Positions 1-8,198 of a DNA stretch of 64,000 nucleotides are shown here, one piece after another (position 1 is the stretch's first letter; the number at the start of each line of letters is the position of its first letter). The DNA is from Exilibacterium tricleocarpae (lineage in GTDB: Bacteria > Pseudomonadota > Gammaproteobacteria > Pseudomonadales > Cellvibrionaceae). The stretch covers positions 48,569 to 112,568 of the forward strand of contig NZ_ML660109.1 of the NCBI RefSeq assembly GCF_007004655.1. The letters are read 5' to 3'. Under the pieces are notes generated by a model. It was not told the DNA's origin and ran no database searches. It worked only from the letters and a program-made list of their open reading frames with translations. The translations under genes were made by a program, and so were the position numbers.

Positions 1-325
1 TGAAGGCATGGCCGTGCGCGTGCCCACGATTAACGTGTCCCTGGTCGACCTGCATTTTCTGGCCGGTCGCGAAACGTCCGTGGCGGAGGTCAACGCGATC
101 GTCAAGGAGTCAGCCGCCAGTGACGCTTTCAAGGGTGTATTGGCCTACAATGCGTTACCGCTGGTGTCGATTGACTTTAATCACAACCCCGCGTCTTCCA
201 CTTTCGATGCCAGCCAGACCATGGTGTCGGGGCGCTGGGTAAAAGTCATGTCCTGGTACGACAACGAGTGGGGTTTCTCCAATCGGATGTTGGACACCAC
301 GCTGGCGCTGATGCAGGCGGCATGA
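1..325 (+). CDS. gap: Glyceraldehyde-3-phosphate dehydrogenase, C-terminal part (5' end outside window)
   Basis: The frame is open from base 2, so the gene starts before the window. About 107 C-terminal residues are visible. They match the catalytic-domain end of type I GAPDH: '[16 protein letters not shown]' is the usual central strand, and '[13 protein letters not shown]' near the end holds the Asn-Glu-Trp-Gly segment that touches the NAD nicotinamide. The enzyme oxidises glyceraldehyde 3-phosphate to 1,3-bisphosphoglycerate in glycolysis, or runs the reverse step. Pyruvate kinase follows 85 bp downstream on the same strand, so this is a small glycolytic gene pair. The catalytic cysteine lies outside the window. 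Identification is secure; cofactor preference cannot be judged. Confidence 0.95.
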   Translation, partial: EGMAVRVPTINVSLVDLHFLAGRETSVAEVNAIVKESAASDAFKGVLAYNALPLVSIDFNHNPASSTFDASQTMVSGRWVKVMSWYDNEWGFSNRMLDTTLALMQAA

Positions 326-410
326 ACCCTGACGCGACTATGCCATCGGCAGGCCGCGGGCAACCAACAGGTCGAGAGCAACCAGCAAGCCGAGAGAGGA
401 GTTAACACCG

Positions 411-1865
411 GTGAGCACATTTAGACGGACCAAAATTGTCAGCACCCTGGGGCCCGCCACCGAGGACCCGCAGGTGTTGGAGCAGTTGATACTTGCCGGC
501 GTCAATGTGGTGCGGCTGAACTTCTCCCACGGTCACGCCGACGACCACCGGCGCCGTGCGGAAATGGTGCGCAAGCTGTGTGCCAAGCACGGTCGCTATG
601 TGGCGGTGCTGGGCGATTTACAGGGCCCGAAGATCCGTATCGCCCGCTTTGCCGCCGGCAAAGTCGATCTGGTCGCCGGGGCCGCCTTTGCCCTCGATGC
701 GGGCCTGGACAGTAATGCCGGCGACCAGACCCAGGTGGGTATCGATTACAAATGCCTGCCTGCGGATTCCGCCCCCGGCGATTGTTTACTGCTGGATGAC
801 GGCCGCCTGGTTCTCAAGGTGGAAAGTGTCGACGGCCAGCGTATCAACTGCCGCGTTGAAGTCGGCGGCACCCTGTCCAACAACAAGGGTATTAACCGCC
901 AGGGCGGCGGTTTGTCGGCGGCCGCCCTGACCGACAAAGACCGGGAAGACATTAAAACGGCGGTGGCTATCGATGTCGATTATCTCGCCGTGTCCTTCCC
1001 GCGCTGTGCCGCCGATATCGAACAGACACGCGAGCTGGTGCAACAGGCCGGCGGGCACGCCCGTATCGTTGCCAAGGTGGAGCGGGCCGAAGCCGTCAGC
1101 GATGAGGCGACACTGGACAGTATCATCCGCGCTGCCGACGCCGTTATGGTGGCGCGCGGCGACCTCGGGGTGGAGATCGGCGACGCCGCGCTGATGAGCG
1201 TGCAGAAGCATATGATTGAGCGGGCCCGCAAACTCAACCGCGGCGTGATCACCGCCACCCAGATGATGGAATCGATGATCACCAGTCCTATGCCGACCCG
1301 GGCCGAAGTGTTCGATGTGGCCAACGCCGTGCTCGATGGCACCGATGCCGTAATGTTGTCGGCCGAGACCGCCGCCGGCAGTTACCCGGTGCAGACGGTG
1401 GAGGCGATGGCCCGGGTGATACTGGGGGCCGAGCAACACCCCCAGGCGCACAGCTCACCGCTGAAACTGCACGATCGCTTTTCGGAAATTGATGAATGCA
1501 TCGCCCTGTCGGCAATGTACGCCGCCAATCTGCTCGACGGGGTCAAGGCCATTATTTGTTTGACCGAGACCGGATCGACCCCGTTGTTAATGTCCCGTAT
1601 CAGTTCGCGGTTGCCGATTTTTGCGTTTTCCCGCCACCCGCAGACACTGCGGCGGGTGGCGCTGTTTCGCGGTGTGCAGACGGTGCCGTTCGACAGCGAC
1701 GGTATTGCCAGCGAGGATATCAACCAAATGGCGGTCAACGAACTGCAGGCGCTCGGCGTGATCAAAAGCGGCGACCTGATCATTCTGTCCAAAGGCGACT
1801 ACGTGAATGTTCACGGTGGCACCAATACGATGAAGATAGTCAGGGTCGGGCAGGCGGTAAAATAA
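411..1865 (+). CDS. pyk: Pyruvate kinase
   Basis: A 484-residue protein of normal length for bacterial pyruvate kinase, which converts phosphoenolpyruvate and ADP to pyruvate and ATP. The N-terminus '[12 protein letters not shown]' opens the TIM barrel. A small B domain follows (about residues 70-165). The Mg-binding and catalytic core includes '[12 protein letters not shown]' and '[10 protein letters not shown]', and the allosteric C domain ends with '[19 protein letters not shown]'. The start is GTG at 411, ten bases after a clear AGAGAGGA ribosome-binding site; no closer start keeps the family N-terminus. It lies just downstream of gap and is probably cotranscribed with it. Confidence 0.97.
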   Translation: MSTFRRTKIVSTLGPATEDPQVLEQLILAGVNVVRLNFSHGHADDHRRRAEMVRKLCAKHGRYVAVLGDLQGPKIRIARFAAGKVDLVAGAAFALDAGLDSNAGDQTQVGIDYKCLPADSAPGDCLLLDDGRLVLKVESVDGQRINCRVEVGGTLSNNKGINRQGGGLSAAALTDKDREDIKTAVAIDVDYLAVSFPRCAADIEQTRELVQQAGGHARIVAKVERAEAVSDEATLDSIIRAADAVMVARGDLGVEIGDAALMSVQKHMIERARKLNRGVITATQMMESMITSPMPTRAEVFDVANAVLDGTDAVMLSAETAAGSYPVQTVEAMARVILGAEQHPQAHSSPLKLHDRFSEIDECIALSAMYAANLLDGVKAIICLTETGSTPLLMSRISSRLPIFAFSRHPQTLRRVALFRGVQTVPFDSDGIASEDINQMAVNELQALGVIKSGDLIILSKGDYVNVHGGTNTMKIVRVGQAVK

Positions 1866-1914
1866 GCTGCCGGTTGCGATCACTTCACTGCTTTGGCGGC
1901 GGGCCCGGCGGCAT

Positions 1915-2115
1915 TTAGTGGGTTTCTTCGCCGGCCTCGCCCGCTAGGGTATAGGCGTAATAATCTTGCGCCAGGGTGCGGGATTTGTGCCGCCGATCCC
2001 TCGATTTGCGGCGTTTCCTGTGATACATATCCACTCGCATTTCCCTGCAGAGATCAAGTTCAACGCGCCTGTCGCGCCCCCTGCGGCGATCGACGAATAC
2101 TTTGACATCTTTCAT
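1915..2115 (-). CDS. Small basic conserved-type protein of unknown function
   Basis: A 66-residue, very arginine-rich protein with 'VDRRRGRDRR' near the N-terminus and 'YHRKRRKSRDRRHKSRT' in the middle, ending in an acidic tail. The repeated R-R-x-x-D-R-R pattern recalls small proteins I have seen in other gammaproteobacteria, but I cannot name a family with certainty. It is convergent with pyk and divergent from bolA. The strong bias of charged residues and the clean start argue for a real gene. The arginine clusters could bind nucleic acid; that is inference only. Confidence 0.55.
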   Translation of the reverse strand: MKDVKVFVDRRRGRDRRVELDLCREMRVDMYHRKRRKSRDRRHKSRTLAQDYYAYTLAGEAGEETH

Positions 2116-2266
2116 AACTGTACTGCTGGCTCACTTACTGCTGTCATGCGTCTTTATAGCTTTAAAGTGTAGACCACGGGGGCGCAGTGGGCAGGGGCAA
2201 GAGGTGTAATTACCCGCCAAAGCTAATGCCAATAAGTTATGGGCACCGCCGCTGTGATAACCCGTA

Positions 2267-2272
2267 TATAAT
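2267..2272 (+). promoter_or_regulatory. Probable -10 box (TATAAT) of bolA promoter
   Basis: A consensus TATAAT lies 34 bases before the bolA start, preceded by a TG-containing stretch. No good -35 box is seen at the usual spacing. A GAGGGAGA ribosome-binding site sits just before the ATG at 2306. Confidence 0.5.
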
Positions 2273-2305
2273 GGGGCCGGTCATATTACCCTTGAGGGAG
2301 AATCC

Positions 2306-2647
2306 ATGCGCGATCCGGATCGGGGCCCCGGCGTAGTCCAGGCCCGAGTGCAAGCCAAGCTCGGCGACTTTTTCCAGCCGAGCCATCTGCAAGTGATAAA
2401 CGAAAGCCATATGCACAGCGTGCCGCCGGGCTCAGAGTCCCATTTCAAGGTGGTGCTGGTGGCGGCGGCCTTTGCCGGTCAACGCAAAGTTCAGCGCCAC
2501 CAGCAGGTATACGCGGTACTGAGTGAGGAGATGCAGGAGGCGATTCACGCCCTGGCGCTGCATACTTATACGCCGGAGGAATGGCGGGACAGGACGGCGG
2601 CTCCGGCGTCTCCCCAGTGCCTGGGGGGCAGTAAAGCTGATACCTGA
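2306..2647 (+). CDS. bolA: BolA family protein
   Basis: A 113-residue protein with the BolA fold. 'INESHMHSVPPGSESHFKVVLVAAAF' (in two parts: residues about 32-45 and 46-57) is the family signature, with the conserved His-Ser and the Phe-Lys-Val strand. 'RHQQVYAVLSEEM' is the helix-turn-helix-like segment. BolA proteins work with monothiol glutaredoxins in iron-sulfur trafficking and affect envelope and stress genes. The C-terminal 20 residues after 'TPEEW' are a low-complexity tail. It stands 76 bp upstream of trhO on the same strand. Confidence 0.92.
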   Translation: MRDPDRGPGVVQARVQAKLGDFFQPSHLQVINESHMHSVPPGSESHFKVVLVAAAFAGQRKVQRHQQVYAVLSEEMQEAIHALALHTYTPEEWRDRTAAPASPQCLGGSKADT

Positions 2648-2723
2648 GAAAAACCCGCAAGGGCTGTCCATAAATTAATCGCTTGGGTACAATTGCCCGC
2701 TTTCGTTTACCTGAGTCAACCCC

Positions 2724-3656
2724 ATGAGTGATATTGTTGTCGCCGCCCTCTATAAGTTCGTCGCGCTGCCGGATTACCGCGCGCTGCGGCAACCCCTGCT
2801 CGATCGCTGCAATGCGCTGGCCGTCAAGGGCAGCCTGCTGCTTGCCAGCGAGGGTATTAACGGCACTGTCGCGGGCTCGCGCGCCGCCATCGACGCACTG
2901 GTGGCTTATCTGCGCAGCGACCCGCGCCTGGCGGATATCGATCATAAGGAGTCGTTCGACCGGACCCAGCCGTTTCACCGCATGAAGGTAAAGTTAAAAA
3001 AAGAAATTGTAACCATGGGGGTGCAGGGGATAGACCCCAATCGGGCTGCCGGTACCTATGTGGCGCCGGCCGACTGGAATAGACTGATCAGTGCCGACGA
3101 TGTGCTGGTTATCGATACCCGCAACGACTACGAGGTGGCGGTGGGCACGTTTGCCGGGGCCGAGAATCCCAAGACCAAAAGCTTTCGCGAGTTTCCCGCC
3201 TATGTTGACGCTCACCTGGATCGCGATCGGCACAAAAAAGTGGCGATGTTCTGCACCGGTGGCATCCGCTGTGAAAAGTCTACCGCCTACCTGAAACAAC
3301 AGGGTTTTGAACACGTCTACCATTTGCAGGGCGGTATTTTGAAATATCTGGAAGAGGTGCCGCCGGCGCAAAGCCTGTGGCGCGGTGAGTGTTTTGTTTT
3401 CGACAATCGCGTCTCGGTGGACCACGATTTGCAAAAGGGTAGTCTCGCGCTCTGTCACGGCTGCCGCAACCCCATCACCGCCGCTGATAAGCGCAGCGAT
3501 AAATACCTGCCCGGCGTTGCCTGCCCGCAGTGTCACGACCGGCAGACGGAGCGCCAGCGGGCGCGATTCAGTGAGCGACAACGCCAGGTGGAACTGGCGC
3601 AGGCTCGCAACCAGACTCATATCGGCGCGCCACCGCCGGCGCGACAACACAAGTAG
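2724..3656 (+). CDS. trhO: tRNA uridine(34) hydroxylase TrhO (rhodanese family, YceA)
   Basis: A 310-residue protein. TrhO hydroxylates U34 of certain tRNAs to 5-hydroxyuridine using molecular oxygen, the first step toward cmo5U/mo5U. The N-terminal domain (1-95) contains '[14 protein letters not shown]', typical of YceA. The rhodanese domain (about 120-215) carries '[11 protein letters not shown]' with Cys177 and Cys183; the first is the essential catalytic cysteine position in the family. The C-terminal region has two CxxC pairs ('CHGCRN' and 'CPQCHD') likely to hold zinc. A second, anaerobic-capable route enzyme (TrhP) is encoded at 11957-13267. Confidence 0.95.
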   Translation: MSDIVVAALYKFVALPDYRALRQPLLDRCNALAVKGSLLLASEGINGTVAGSRAAIDALVAYLRSDPRLADIDHKESFDRTQPFHRMKVKLKKEIVTMGVQGIDPNRAAGTYVAPADWNRLISADDVLVIDTRNDYEVAVGTFAGAENPKTKSFREFPAYVDAHLDRDRHKKVAMFCTGGIRCEKSTAYLKQQGFEHVYHLQGGILKYLEEVPPAQSLWRGECFVFDNRVSVDHDLQKGSLALCHGCRNPITAADKRSDKYLPGVACPQCHDRQTERQRARFSERQRQVELAQARNQTHIGAPPPARQHK

Positions 3657-3697
3657 CAGAAGTTGAGTGCGGCGGGATTGGGCTTGTAACAGGTAGC

Positions 3698-5269
3698 GTG
3701 AGGTTGATGATAAACAGTATGGGGCTGATGATAAGCAGCATGAAATTGAGCGCTGTTGCCGCAGCGGGTAGCAGGCGCCGCTGTCTTTGGCTGCTGGTGT
3801 TGGTGTGCTGGCTGCACGGTTGTGTATCCACGCCCGAGGTTGCGTTTCGCGATCCGGCCCTGCGCGAGTGTGCCGGGGTTTACCAGACGCTGAGTCGACA
3901 GGTGGAGCTTGCCGGTGTGCGCGATGCCGCCTTCCATCGGCTGGCCGGCTTTCCTTACCTGCGCAGCTCTCGTTTTCTCGGCAGCTTTGCCCCGCAGCTG
4001 GACACTGCCGATTACCGGCAGGTGGAGCAATGGCTGCAGCATTTGAATCAACTCGCCGTCGAAGGCCTGTTATTGGAATCGCTGCAACTGCCGCGGCAGT
4101 CGCTGTCGCAGGCGGGGTTGCCTGCATCTGCCGGCGAACTCGACGACCGCTTGCGGTCTTGCGGGGCCCTGTTGGTTGCCGATCTCAGTCGACGGCCGGC
4201 ACCGGTTGCCGCGGTCGTGGCGCGCGCCCGTCCCGCCGATCGCTACCAGGTCTGGAAACGGTGGCTCGGCCTGTATCCGCTTTCCGCGCTGCCGTTTCGG
4301 CGCGGCGTGGTCAACGAGCACCGTCATATCCAAAGTCTGGAACAGGCGCACTATCGCAGTGCCGGCGCGTCGCGGCAGCAGCCATTCAACCGCTATGCAC
4401 CGGCGCCGGGCGGCCCGGTGTCAGAGGCAGTGACGCGCCTGCGCCGTGCAGCCAGAGACAGTTTGGGTATCCCGCGGCTCAGTCCCGCTGACCGGCAACG
4501 GTTGCTGGCCGCCTGGGCGCCGGCCTGGCAGGTGGAGGCGCGCGACGACAACGACCGTATCGGCGAGCTTTTCTGGGGCGCTGACGGCGGCATAGGCCTG
4601 AACCCGGATCGGCCGAAAGTTTATACATTTGTAACCTTTGGCCGCTACCATGGCGAGGTGACCGTGCAACTCAATTACAGTGTCTGGTTTTCCGGGCGCG
4701 AGCCGAATGGGCGTTTTGATTTGCTGGCGGGGCGGCTCGATGGTTTGATCTGGCGCGTGCATTTGTTGCCTTCGGGGCAGGTGCTGGCGGCAGACAGTAT
4801 CCACAACTGCGGTTGTTGGTATCAACTTTATCCCGCACCGGCTTACCGCGCGGAAGTTGCCAATCGCCTGTACCGGGAGCCGATGTTTATTGGCGCCAGT
4901 GGGCATATCGATTTTACCCGCCCGCTGACCCTGACGCTGCAGGCCAATACGCACCTGTTACTGGCGGTCGAAAACCACCGGCGCGTACATGAATCGGCCC
5001 GGGTATTACAGGCGATGCCTTACAATGAACTGCGGGCCTTGCCGCTACCCGAGGGCGGGCGGCGCAGTCTGTTTGCCGAGAACGGTCTGGTGCCGGCATC
5101 GCGGCGCGCAGAGCGCTGGCTGTTCTGGCCCATGGGGGTCGCCAGCCCCGGCGCCATGCGCATCATCGGTACCCACGCCACCGCGTTTATCGGCCGGCGT
5201 CATTTCGATGATCCGGATTTATTAAACCTGTTGCTCCCGGAAAATAATATAGGTAGTGATAGGCAATAA
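3698..5269 (+). CDS. Predicted lipoprotein of unknown function
   Basis: A 523-residue frame with several possible starts; ATG at 3740 (509 residues) gives the best signal peptide, with a basic n-region, a hydrophobic stretch 'CLWLLVLVCWL' and a lipobox 'LHGC'. The mature part shows no catalytic motif I recognise. It is rich in Arg, Leu and Ala, contains 'YHGEVTVQLNYSVWFSGRE' and 'NCGCWYQLYPAP', and looks like a soluble periplasmic domain anchored in a membrane. It follows trhO closely and may share its transcript. Coding character is strong over the whole length. Confidence 0.75.
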   Translation: MRLMINSMGLMISSMKLSAVAAAGSRRRCLWLLVLVCWLHGCVSTPEVAFRDPALRECAGVYQTLSRQVELAGVRDAAFHRLAGFPYLRSSRFLGSFAPQLDTADYRQVEQWLQHLNQLAVEGLLLESLQLPRQSLSQAGLPASAGELDDRLRSCGALLVADLSRRPAPVAAVVARARPADRYQVWKRWLGLYPLSALPFRRGVVNEHRHIQSLEQAHYRSAGASRQQPFNRYAPAPGGPVSEAVTRLRRAARDSLGIPRLSPADRQRLLAAWAPAWQVEARDDNDRIGELFWGADGGIGLNPDRPKVYTFVTFGRYHGEVTVQLNYSVWFSGREPNGRFDLLAGRLDGLIWRVHLLPSGQVLAADSIHNCGCWYQLYPAPAYRAEVANRLYREPMFIGASGHIDFTRPLTLTLQANTHLLLAVENHRRVHESARVLQAMPYNELRALPLPEGGRRSLFAENGLVPASRRAERWLFWPMGVASPGAMRIIGTHATAFIGRRHFDDPDLLNLLLPENNIGSDRQ

Positions 5270-5314
5270 GTGTTAGTGCACGATTACAGTTTATGGTGTA
5301 ATAGCCGTGTTGTA

Positions 5315-5332
5315 TGACATCAGTCACAGATA
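5315..5332. promoter_or_regulatory. Possible regulator site shared with 45212-45229
   Basis: The 18-mer TGACATCAGTCACAGATA lies 10 bases before the start at 5342. A near copy (16 of 18 identical) lies between the divergent genes at 45.2 kb. Each contains a TGAC...GTCA dyad. It may be a binding site, or a chance match. Confidence 0.25.
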
Positions 5333-5341
5333 GACGAACTT

Positions 5342-5641
5342 ATGGATTTTACCGCCTGGAAAGTTGATCTTTCAGCCTTGAGCGCCAGCCACGAAAGTGG
5401 CTTCACGATTCAAATCGAAGGTAACCCCAAAGACCCGTCAAGCGTCAGCCCGGGTCGCTTTCCCCCGACGTTGAACGGTGTCGATCAAGCGCGCCTGTTG
5501 CGCCACGGGATGGAGGCGATTGCCAAAGCAGCAGCGGCGGTAAAGACCAAACCCGCCGCCCCCAAGAAGCCGGCCTATGTTCCTCCCGCCAACAAACCCA
5601 AGCGACCGGTTCTCTCGCTGAAAAAGAGAGAACAGGCTTAG
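5342..5641 (+). CDS. Hypothetical protein with basic Ala/Pro/Lys-rich tail
   Basis: A 99-residue protein. Residues 1-60 are ordinary globular sequence ('MDFTAWKVDLSALSASHESG'), and residues 60-99 form a basic tail rich in Ala, Pro and Lys ('KTKPAAPKKPAYVPP'). No family is recognised. The tail is of the kind seen in nucleic-acid or envelope-associated small proteins, but nothing proves this. It stands alone between a lipoprotein gene and a convergent exported protein gene. Confidence 0.55.
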   Translation: MDFTAWKVDLSALSASHESGFTIQIEGNPKDPSSVSPGRFPPTLNGVDQARLLRHGMEAIAKAAAAVKTKPAAPKKPAYVPPANKPKRPVLSLKKREQA

Positions 5642-5679
5642 CCTTAGCTTGGTGTTACATCAGTACCACAATAACCAAG

Positions 5680-6210
5680 CTAGTGGCGGGTAACGAATTG
5701 TCCTCTGATTTGCAGCAGGGTTTTGTGATTGTCGACCAGCTTAAACAGCAGATCAAATTTTTCCGCTGCCACCTGAGTCGACGCATCGCCGGCTTCGTCG
5801 GTATAGGTCGCACCTTCCACCAGTGAAGCAAGTTCCACGCTCACCGATGTCATCGCGGCAAAAATCCTGTCCGTGGTTTCCGCATCTTTGAACAGCCTGC
5901 CGTAATCCGTATATTTGAGATATTGATCACATTCCGCCAACCACTCCTTGCGCTGCTCGATAAAGCGACCGGTATTGCGCATGCCACCGCGATGTTTACT
6001 CTCCAGGTGTTTGAACCTGTAACTCTGCAGGCTTTTCATCGAGGTGGTCATGAACTCGCCGGCGATATCGTTGCAGTACTTGCGTGTCAGGTAGCCGGGA
6101 AAATCTACACTGTACTTGGCCTCAGCCAACTGTTTTCGGCACTCCTCGTCACAGGACAGAGCCTGTGGTGTCAATCCGAATAAGAAGAAAAGGCATATAA
6201 TCTTTTTCAT
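5680..6210 (-). CDS. Hypothetical exported protein
   Basis: A 176-residue protein with a clear signal peptide 'MKKIICLFFLFGLTPQALS' followed by Cys. The mature part has four cysteines ('CDEECRK', 'KYCNDIAG', 'ECDQYL') that could form disulfides in the periplasm. No known domain is recognised. Its base composition is less GC-rich than its neighbours, and it is flanked by a 525-bp gene-poor spacer. Confidence 0.65.
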   Translation of the reverse strand: MKKIICLFFLFGLTPQALSCDEECRKQLAEAKYSVDFPGYLTRKYCNDIAGEFMTTSMKSLQSYRFKHLESKHRGGMRNTGRFIEQRKEWLAECDQYLKYTDYGRLFKDAETTDRIFAAMTSVSVELASLVEGATYTDEAGDASTQVAAEKFDLLFKLVDNHKTLLQIRGQFVTRH

Positions 6211-6735
6211 GGTCGCCCGCCTTTTTTATTGTCTGCTGTGTGTAGTTCGTCACACATTTCAGTCTCGATTTAATGGATATTCACATTAGGTGTCAAGGGG
6301 TGCCCCGCCGGGCGAAACGAGGTTTGCGTAGGTCCCACGTGGTGTAAGCCGTGGGTCATCAGTCCGGCGCGGGCCTGCTCACGTGCGCCCTTAACTGCGA
6401 CCGCAGGTAACCGGCGCAAGGAAAAAACCTATAAATCAAGGCCCTAAGGCCAGGGTGTGGCAGGTGGCGGGCGGATCGACAGTTTGCGTCAGGGGTTGCA
6501 ATTTCTTGTAATAAGTGTTCCCGACTTATATTGCGTTTAGTGCTGAAGGGTTGTTTCTATAGCAAATTAGTCTAGTTTTGTCGCAATTTTTTTTGCCAAA
6601 AGTTAGAGGACACTTGGTCTCTATGGGTGATGAGTCCTGGTTTGACACGGGTCGCGCCGGCAGGAGTCGGTACCTATAGTGCAGCCCGGAATAGTTTTTT
6701 TCCAGCGGCTTGTATTAGGTTATATAGTCTGCTGA
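6211..6735. other. Intergenic spacer, no gene seen
   Basis: No coding frame is convincing here. It lies upstream of the exported protein gene (leftward) and downstream of the DUF4202 gene (also leftward). Runs of T and an AT-rich block near 6530-6600 could hold a promoter for the leftward gene; I see no clear motif. Confidence 0.5.
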
Positions 6736-7323
6736 TCAGGCCAGGGCTTTGTCGATGAGTGCTGACAGATGTGCCGACAAGGGAAGTTGCAGAGCCGCCT
6801 GATGGCCTCGTTCCGACATCTTGTGCCAGGTTTTTTTGATGATATCCACCAGCTTTTCCGGGCTGTGTTTTTTCGCAAAATCCGCTAAATAGTGTTCGAG
6901 GAAAACCAGGCACACAACATCTTCCAATAACTGCACTTGCGCGTTGCGTTTTAACTGCTTTTTTTGCAGCAGCGTTTTAACCTGTTCGATGGCGTCGGTA
7001 TCGTAACCGGCGGCCGCCATGATATCCCCCGTAGTGGCGGCATGAAATCGGGCCAGGTCGGTGCGCCAGCGCTTGTAGCCGGCACGACCGAGCGGGTAAT
7101 CCTGCCTCGGAATTTTCCATCGCTGAATATGTTGCGCGTGCACTGCGATGCGCACCAGGTCTGATGCCTCGGGTGCGAAGGTGGCCAGCCGGGCGGTCAT
7201 GCGCTGCGAATACAGGAGCTCCCGGGGCACGTCTCGGCCCTGGTGCAGTTCGGTGTTGGGGTCTTGCTGGTTGGCCTGATCAATCTGTTGAATGACTGCG
7301 GTGAAAGCGGCTTGGGTTTCCAT
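6736..7323 (-). CDS. DUF4202 family protein
   Basis: A 195-residue protein that matches the DUF4202 family: 'ELLYSQRMTARLATFAP', 'HAQHIQRWKIPRQDYP' and 'GRAGYKRWRTDL' are its conserved blocks, including the His-x-x-His and the Arg-Trp pair. The biochemical role is not known to me. It begins 12 bp after the anr stop codon, so it is probably translated from the anr message and may have an oxygen- or nitrogen-related role; that is inference from position. Confidence 0.8.
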   Translation of the reverse strand: METQAAFTAVIQQIDQANQQDPNTELHQGRDVPRELLYSQRMTARLATFAPEASDLVRIAVHAQHIQRWKIPRQDYPLGRAGYKRWRTDLARFHAATTGDIMAAAGYDTDAIEQVKTLLQKKQLKRNAQVQLLEDVVCLVFLEHYLADFAKKHSPEKLVDIIKKTWHKMSERGHQAALQLPLSAHLSALIDKALA

Positions 7324-7335
7324 GGCGCGGGCAGT

Positions 7336-8109
7336 TTAAAACCCGATCGGGTTGGCTACTGCCTGCAGTTTGCCGAGTTCGACGATTTCGATTTCTTTCT
7401 TATCGACTGTCAGCACGCCCTGTTTCTGAAAGCGGCTCAACACCCGGCTCACCGTCTCCACCGTGAGGCCGAGATAGTTGCCGATATCGGCGCGGGACAT
7501 GGGCAATCGAAAGGCAGTAGAGGATAACTGGCGGCGCTGGTTGCGACTTGAAATACTCACCAACAGTGCGGCGACCCGCTCTTCGGCGCTGTTTTTGCTC
7601 AACAGCGTAATCAACTGCTGATCGGACGTGATCTCTTTGCTCATCAACTGAAAAAAGTGGCGCTGCAGACTTGGGATTTTAATGCTCAGTTCTTCCAGCC
7701 GGGTAAACGGAATCTCGCACACCGCTGTGGTCTCCAGGGCGATGGCTGAGTTGGTGTGGCGGTTGGTCGCCAGCCCGTCCATACCGACGATTTCGCCGGG
7801 CAGATAAAAACCGGTTACCTGTTCCTGGCCGTCGTTGGTAATGTTGATCGCTTTGACCGTGCCGGAGCGCACGGCAAACACTGAGACAAATTCATCGTTG
7901 GCCCGATAGAGGTAGTCGCCTTTTTGCAGCGGGCGGCTGCGCTGGATAATATCGTCCAGCTTGTCGATGTCATCGATGTGCAGGCTGATCGGCAGGCAGA
8001 TCGAATTCAGTCGGCAATTACCGCAGGAAACCTGTGGATTAGTGTGGCAGCGGGTGTCTGACGCGAATTTATCCATAGTTACACGAGCGGTCTCTTTTAA
8101 CTGTGGCAT
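7336..8109 (-). CDS. anr: Oxygen-sensing FNR/Anr-type transcription regulator
   Basis: A 257-residue CRP/FNR protein very close to Pseudomonas Anr. Cys29, Cys32, Cys38 and Cys131 match the four ligands of the [4Fe-4S] cluster that dimerises the protein without oxygen; Cys21 is extra. The cyclic-nucleotide-like beta roll runs to about residue 150, followed by the dimer helix and a helix-turn-helix 'SRADIGNYLGLTVETVSRV' whose Glu218, Ser221 and Arg222 are the bases-reading set for TTGAT half-sites. ATG at 8109 has an AAGGGA ribosome-binding site. A perfect Anr box lies at 9685-9698, upstream of the neighbouring HemN-like gene. Confidence 0.93.
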   Translation of the reverse strand: MPQLKETARVTMDKFASDTRCHTNPQVSCGNCRLNSICLPISLHIDDIDKLDDIIQRSRPLQKGDYLYRANDEFVSVFAVRSGTVKAINITNDGQEQVTGFYLPGEIVGMDGLATNRHTNSAIALETTAVCEIPFTRLEELSIKIPSLQRHFFQLMSKEITSDQQLITLLSKNSAEERVAALLVSISSRNQRRQLSSTAFRLPMSRADIGNYLGLTVETVSRVLSRFQKQGVLTVDKKEIEIVELGKLQAVANPIGF

Positions 8110-8152
8110 GGTACTTCCCTTGTTACTGATTGGTATTTGCCGTTAGCAATAG

Positions 8153-8170
8153 GCCCGTCAAAAAACGGGC
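8153..8170 (-). terminator. Hairpin between the HemN-like gene and anr
   Basis: A six-base-pair stem GCCCGT/ACGGGC with a short A/T loop lies between two leftward genes. It has no T-tract after it in the minus direction, so it may be a weak terminator or an mRNA processing structure. Confidence 0.4.
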
Positions 8171-8198
8171 GCAGGTCTCAGGAAATATTTTTCGGGCG

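Noticed and set aside
2994..4127. Leftward frame across trhO and the lipoprotein gene
   Set aside because: Spans two real genes and an intergenic gap; no signal, motif or ribosome-binding site.
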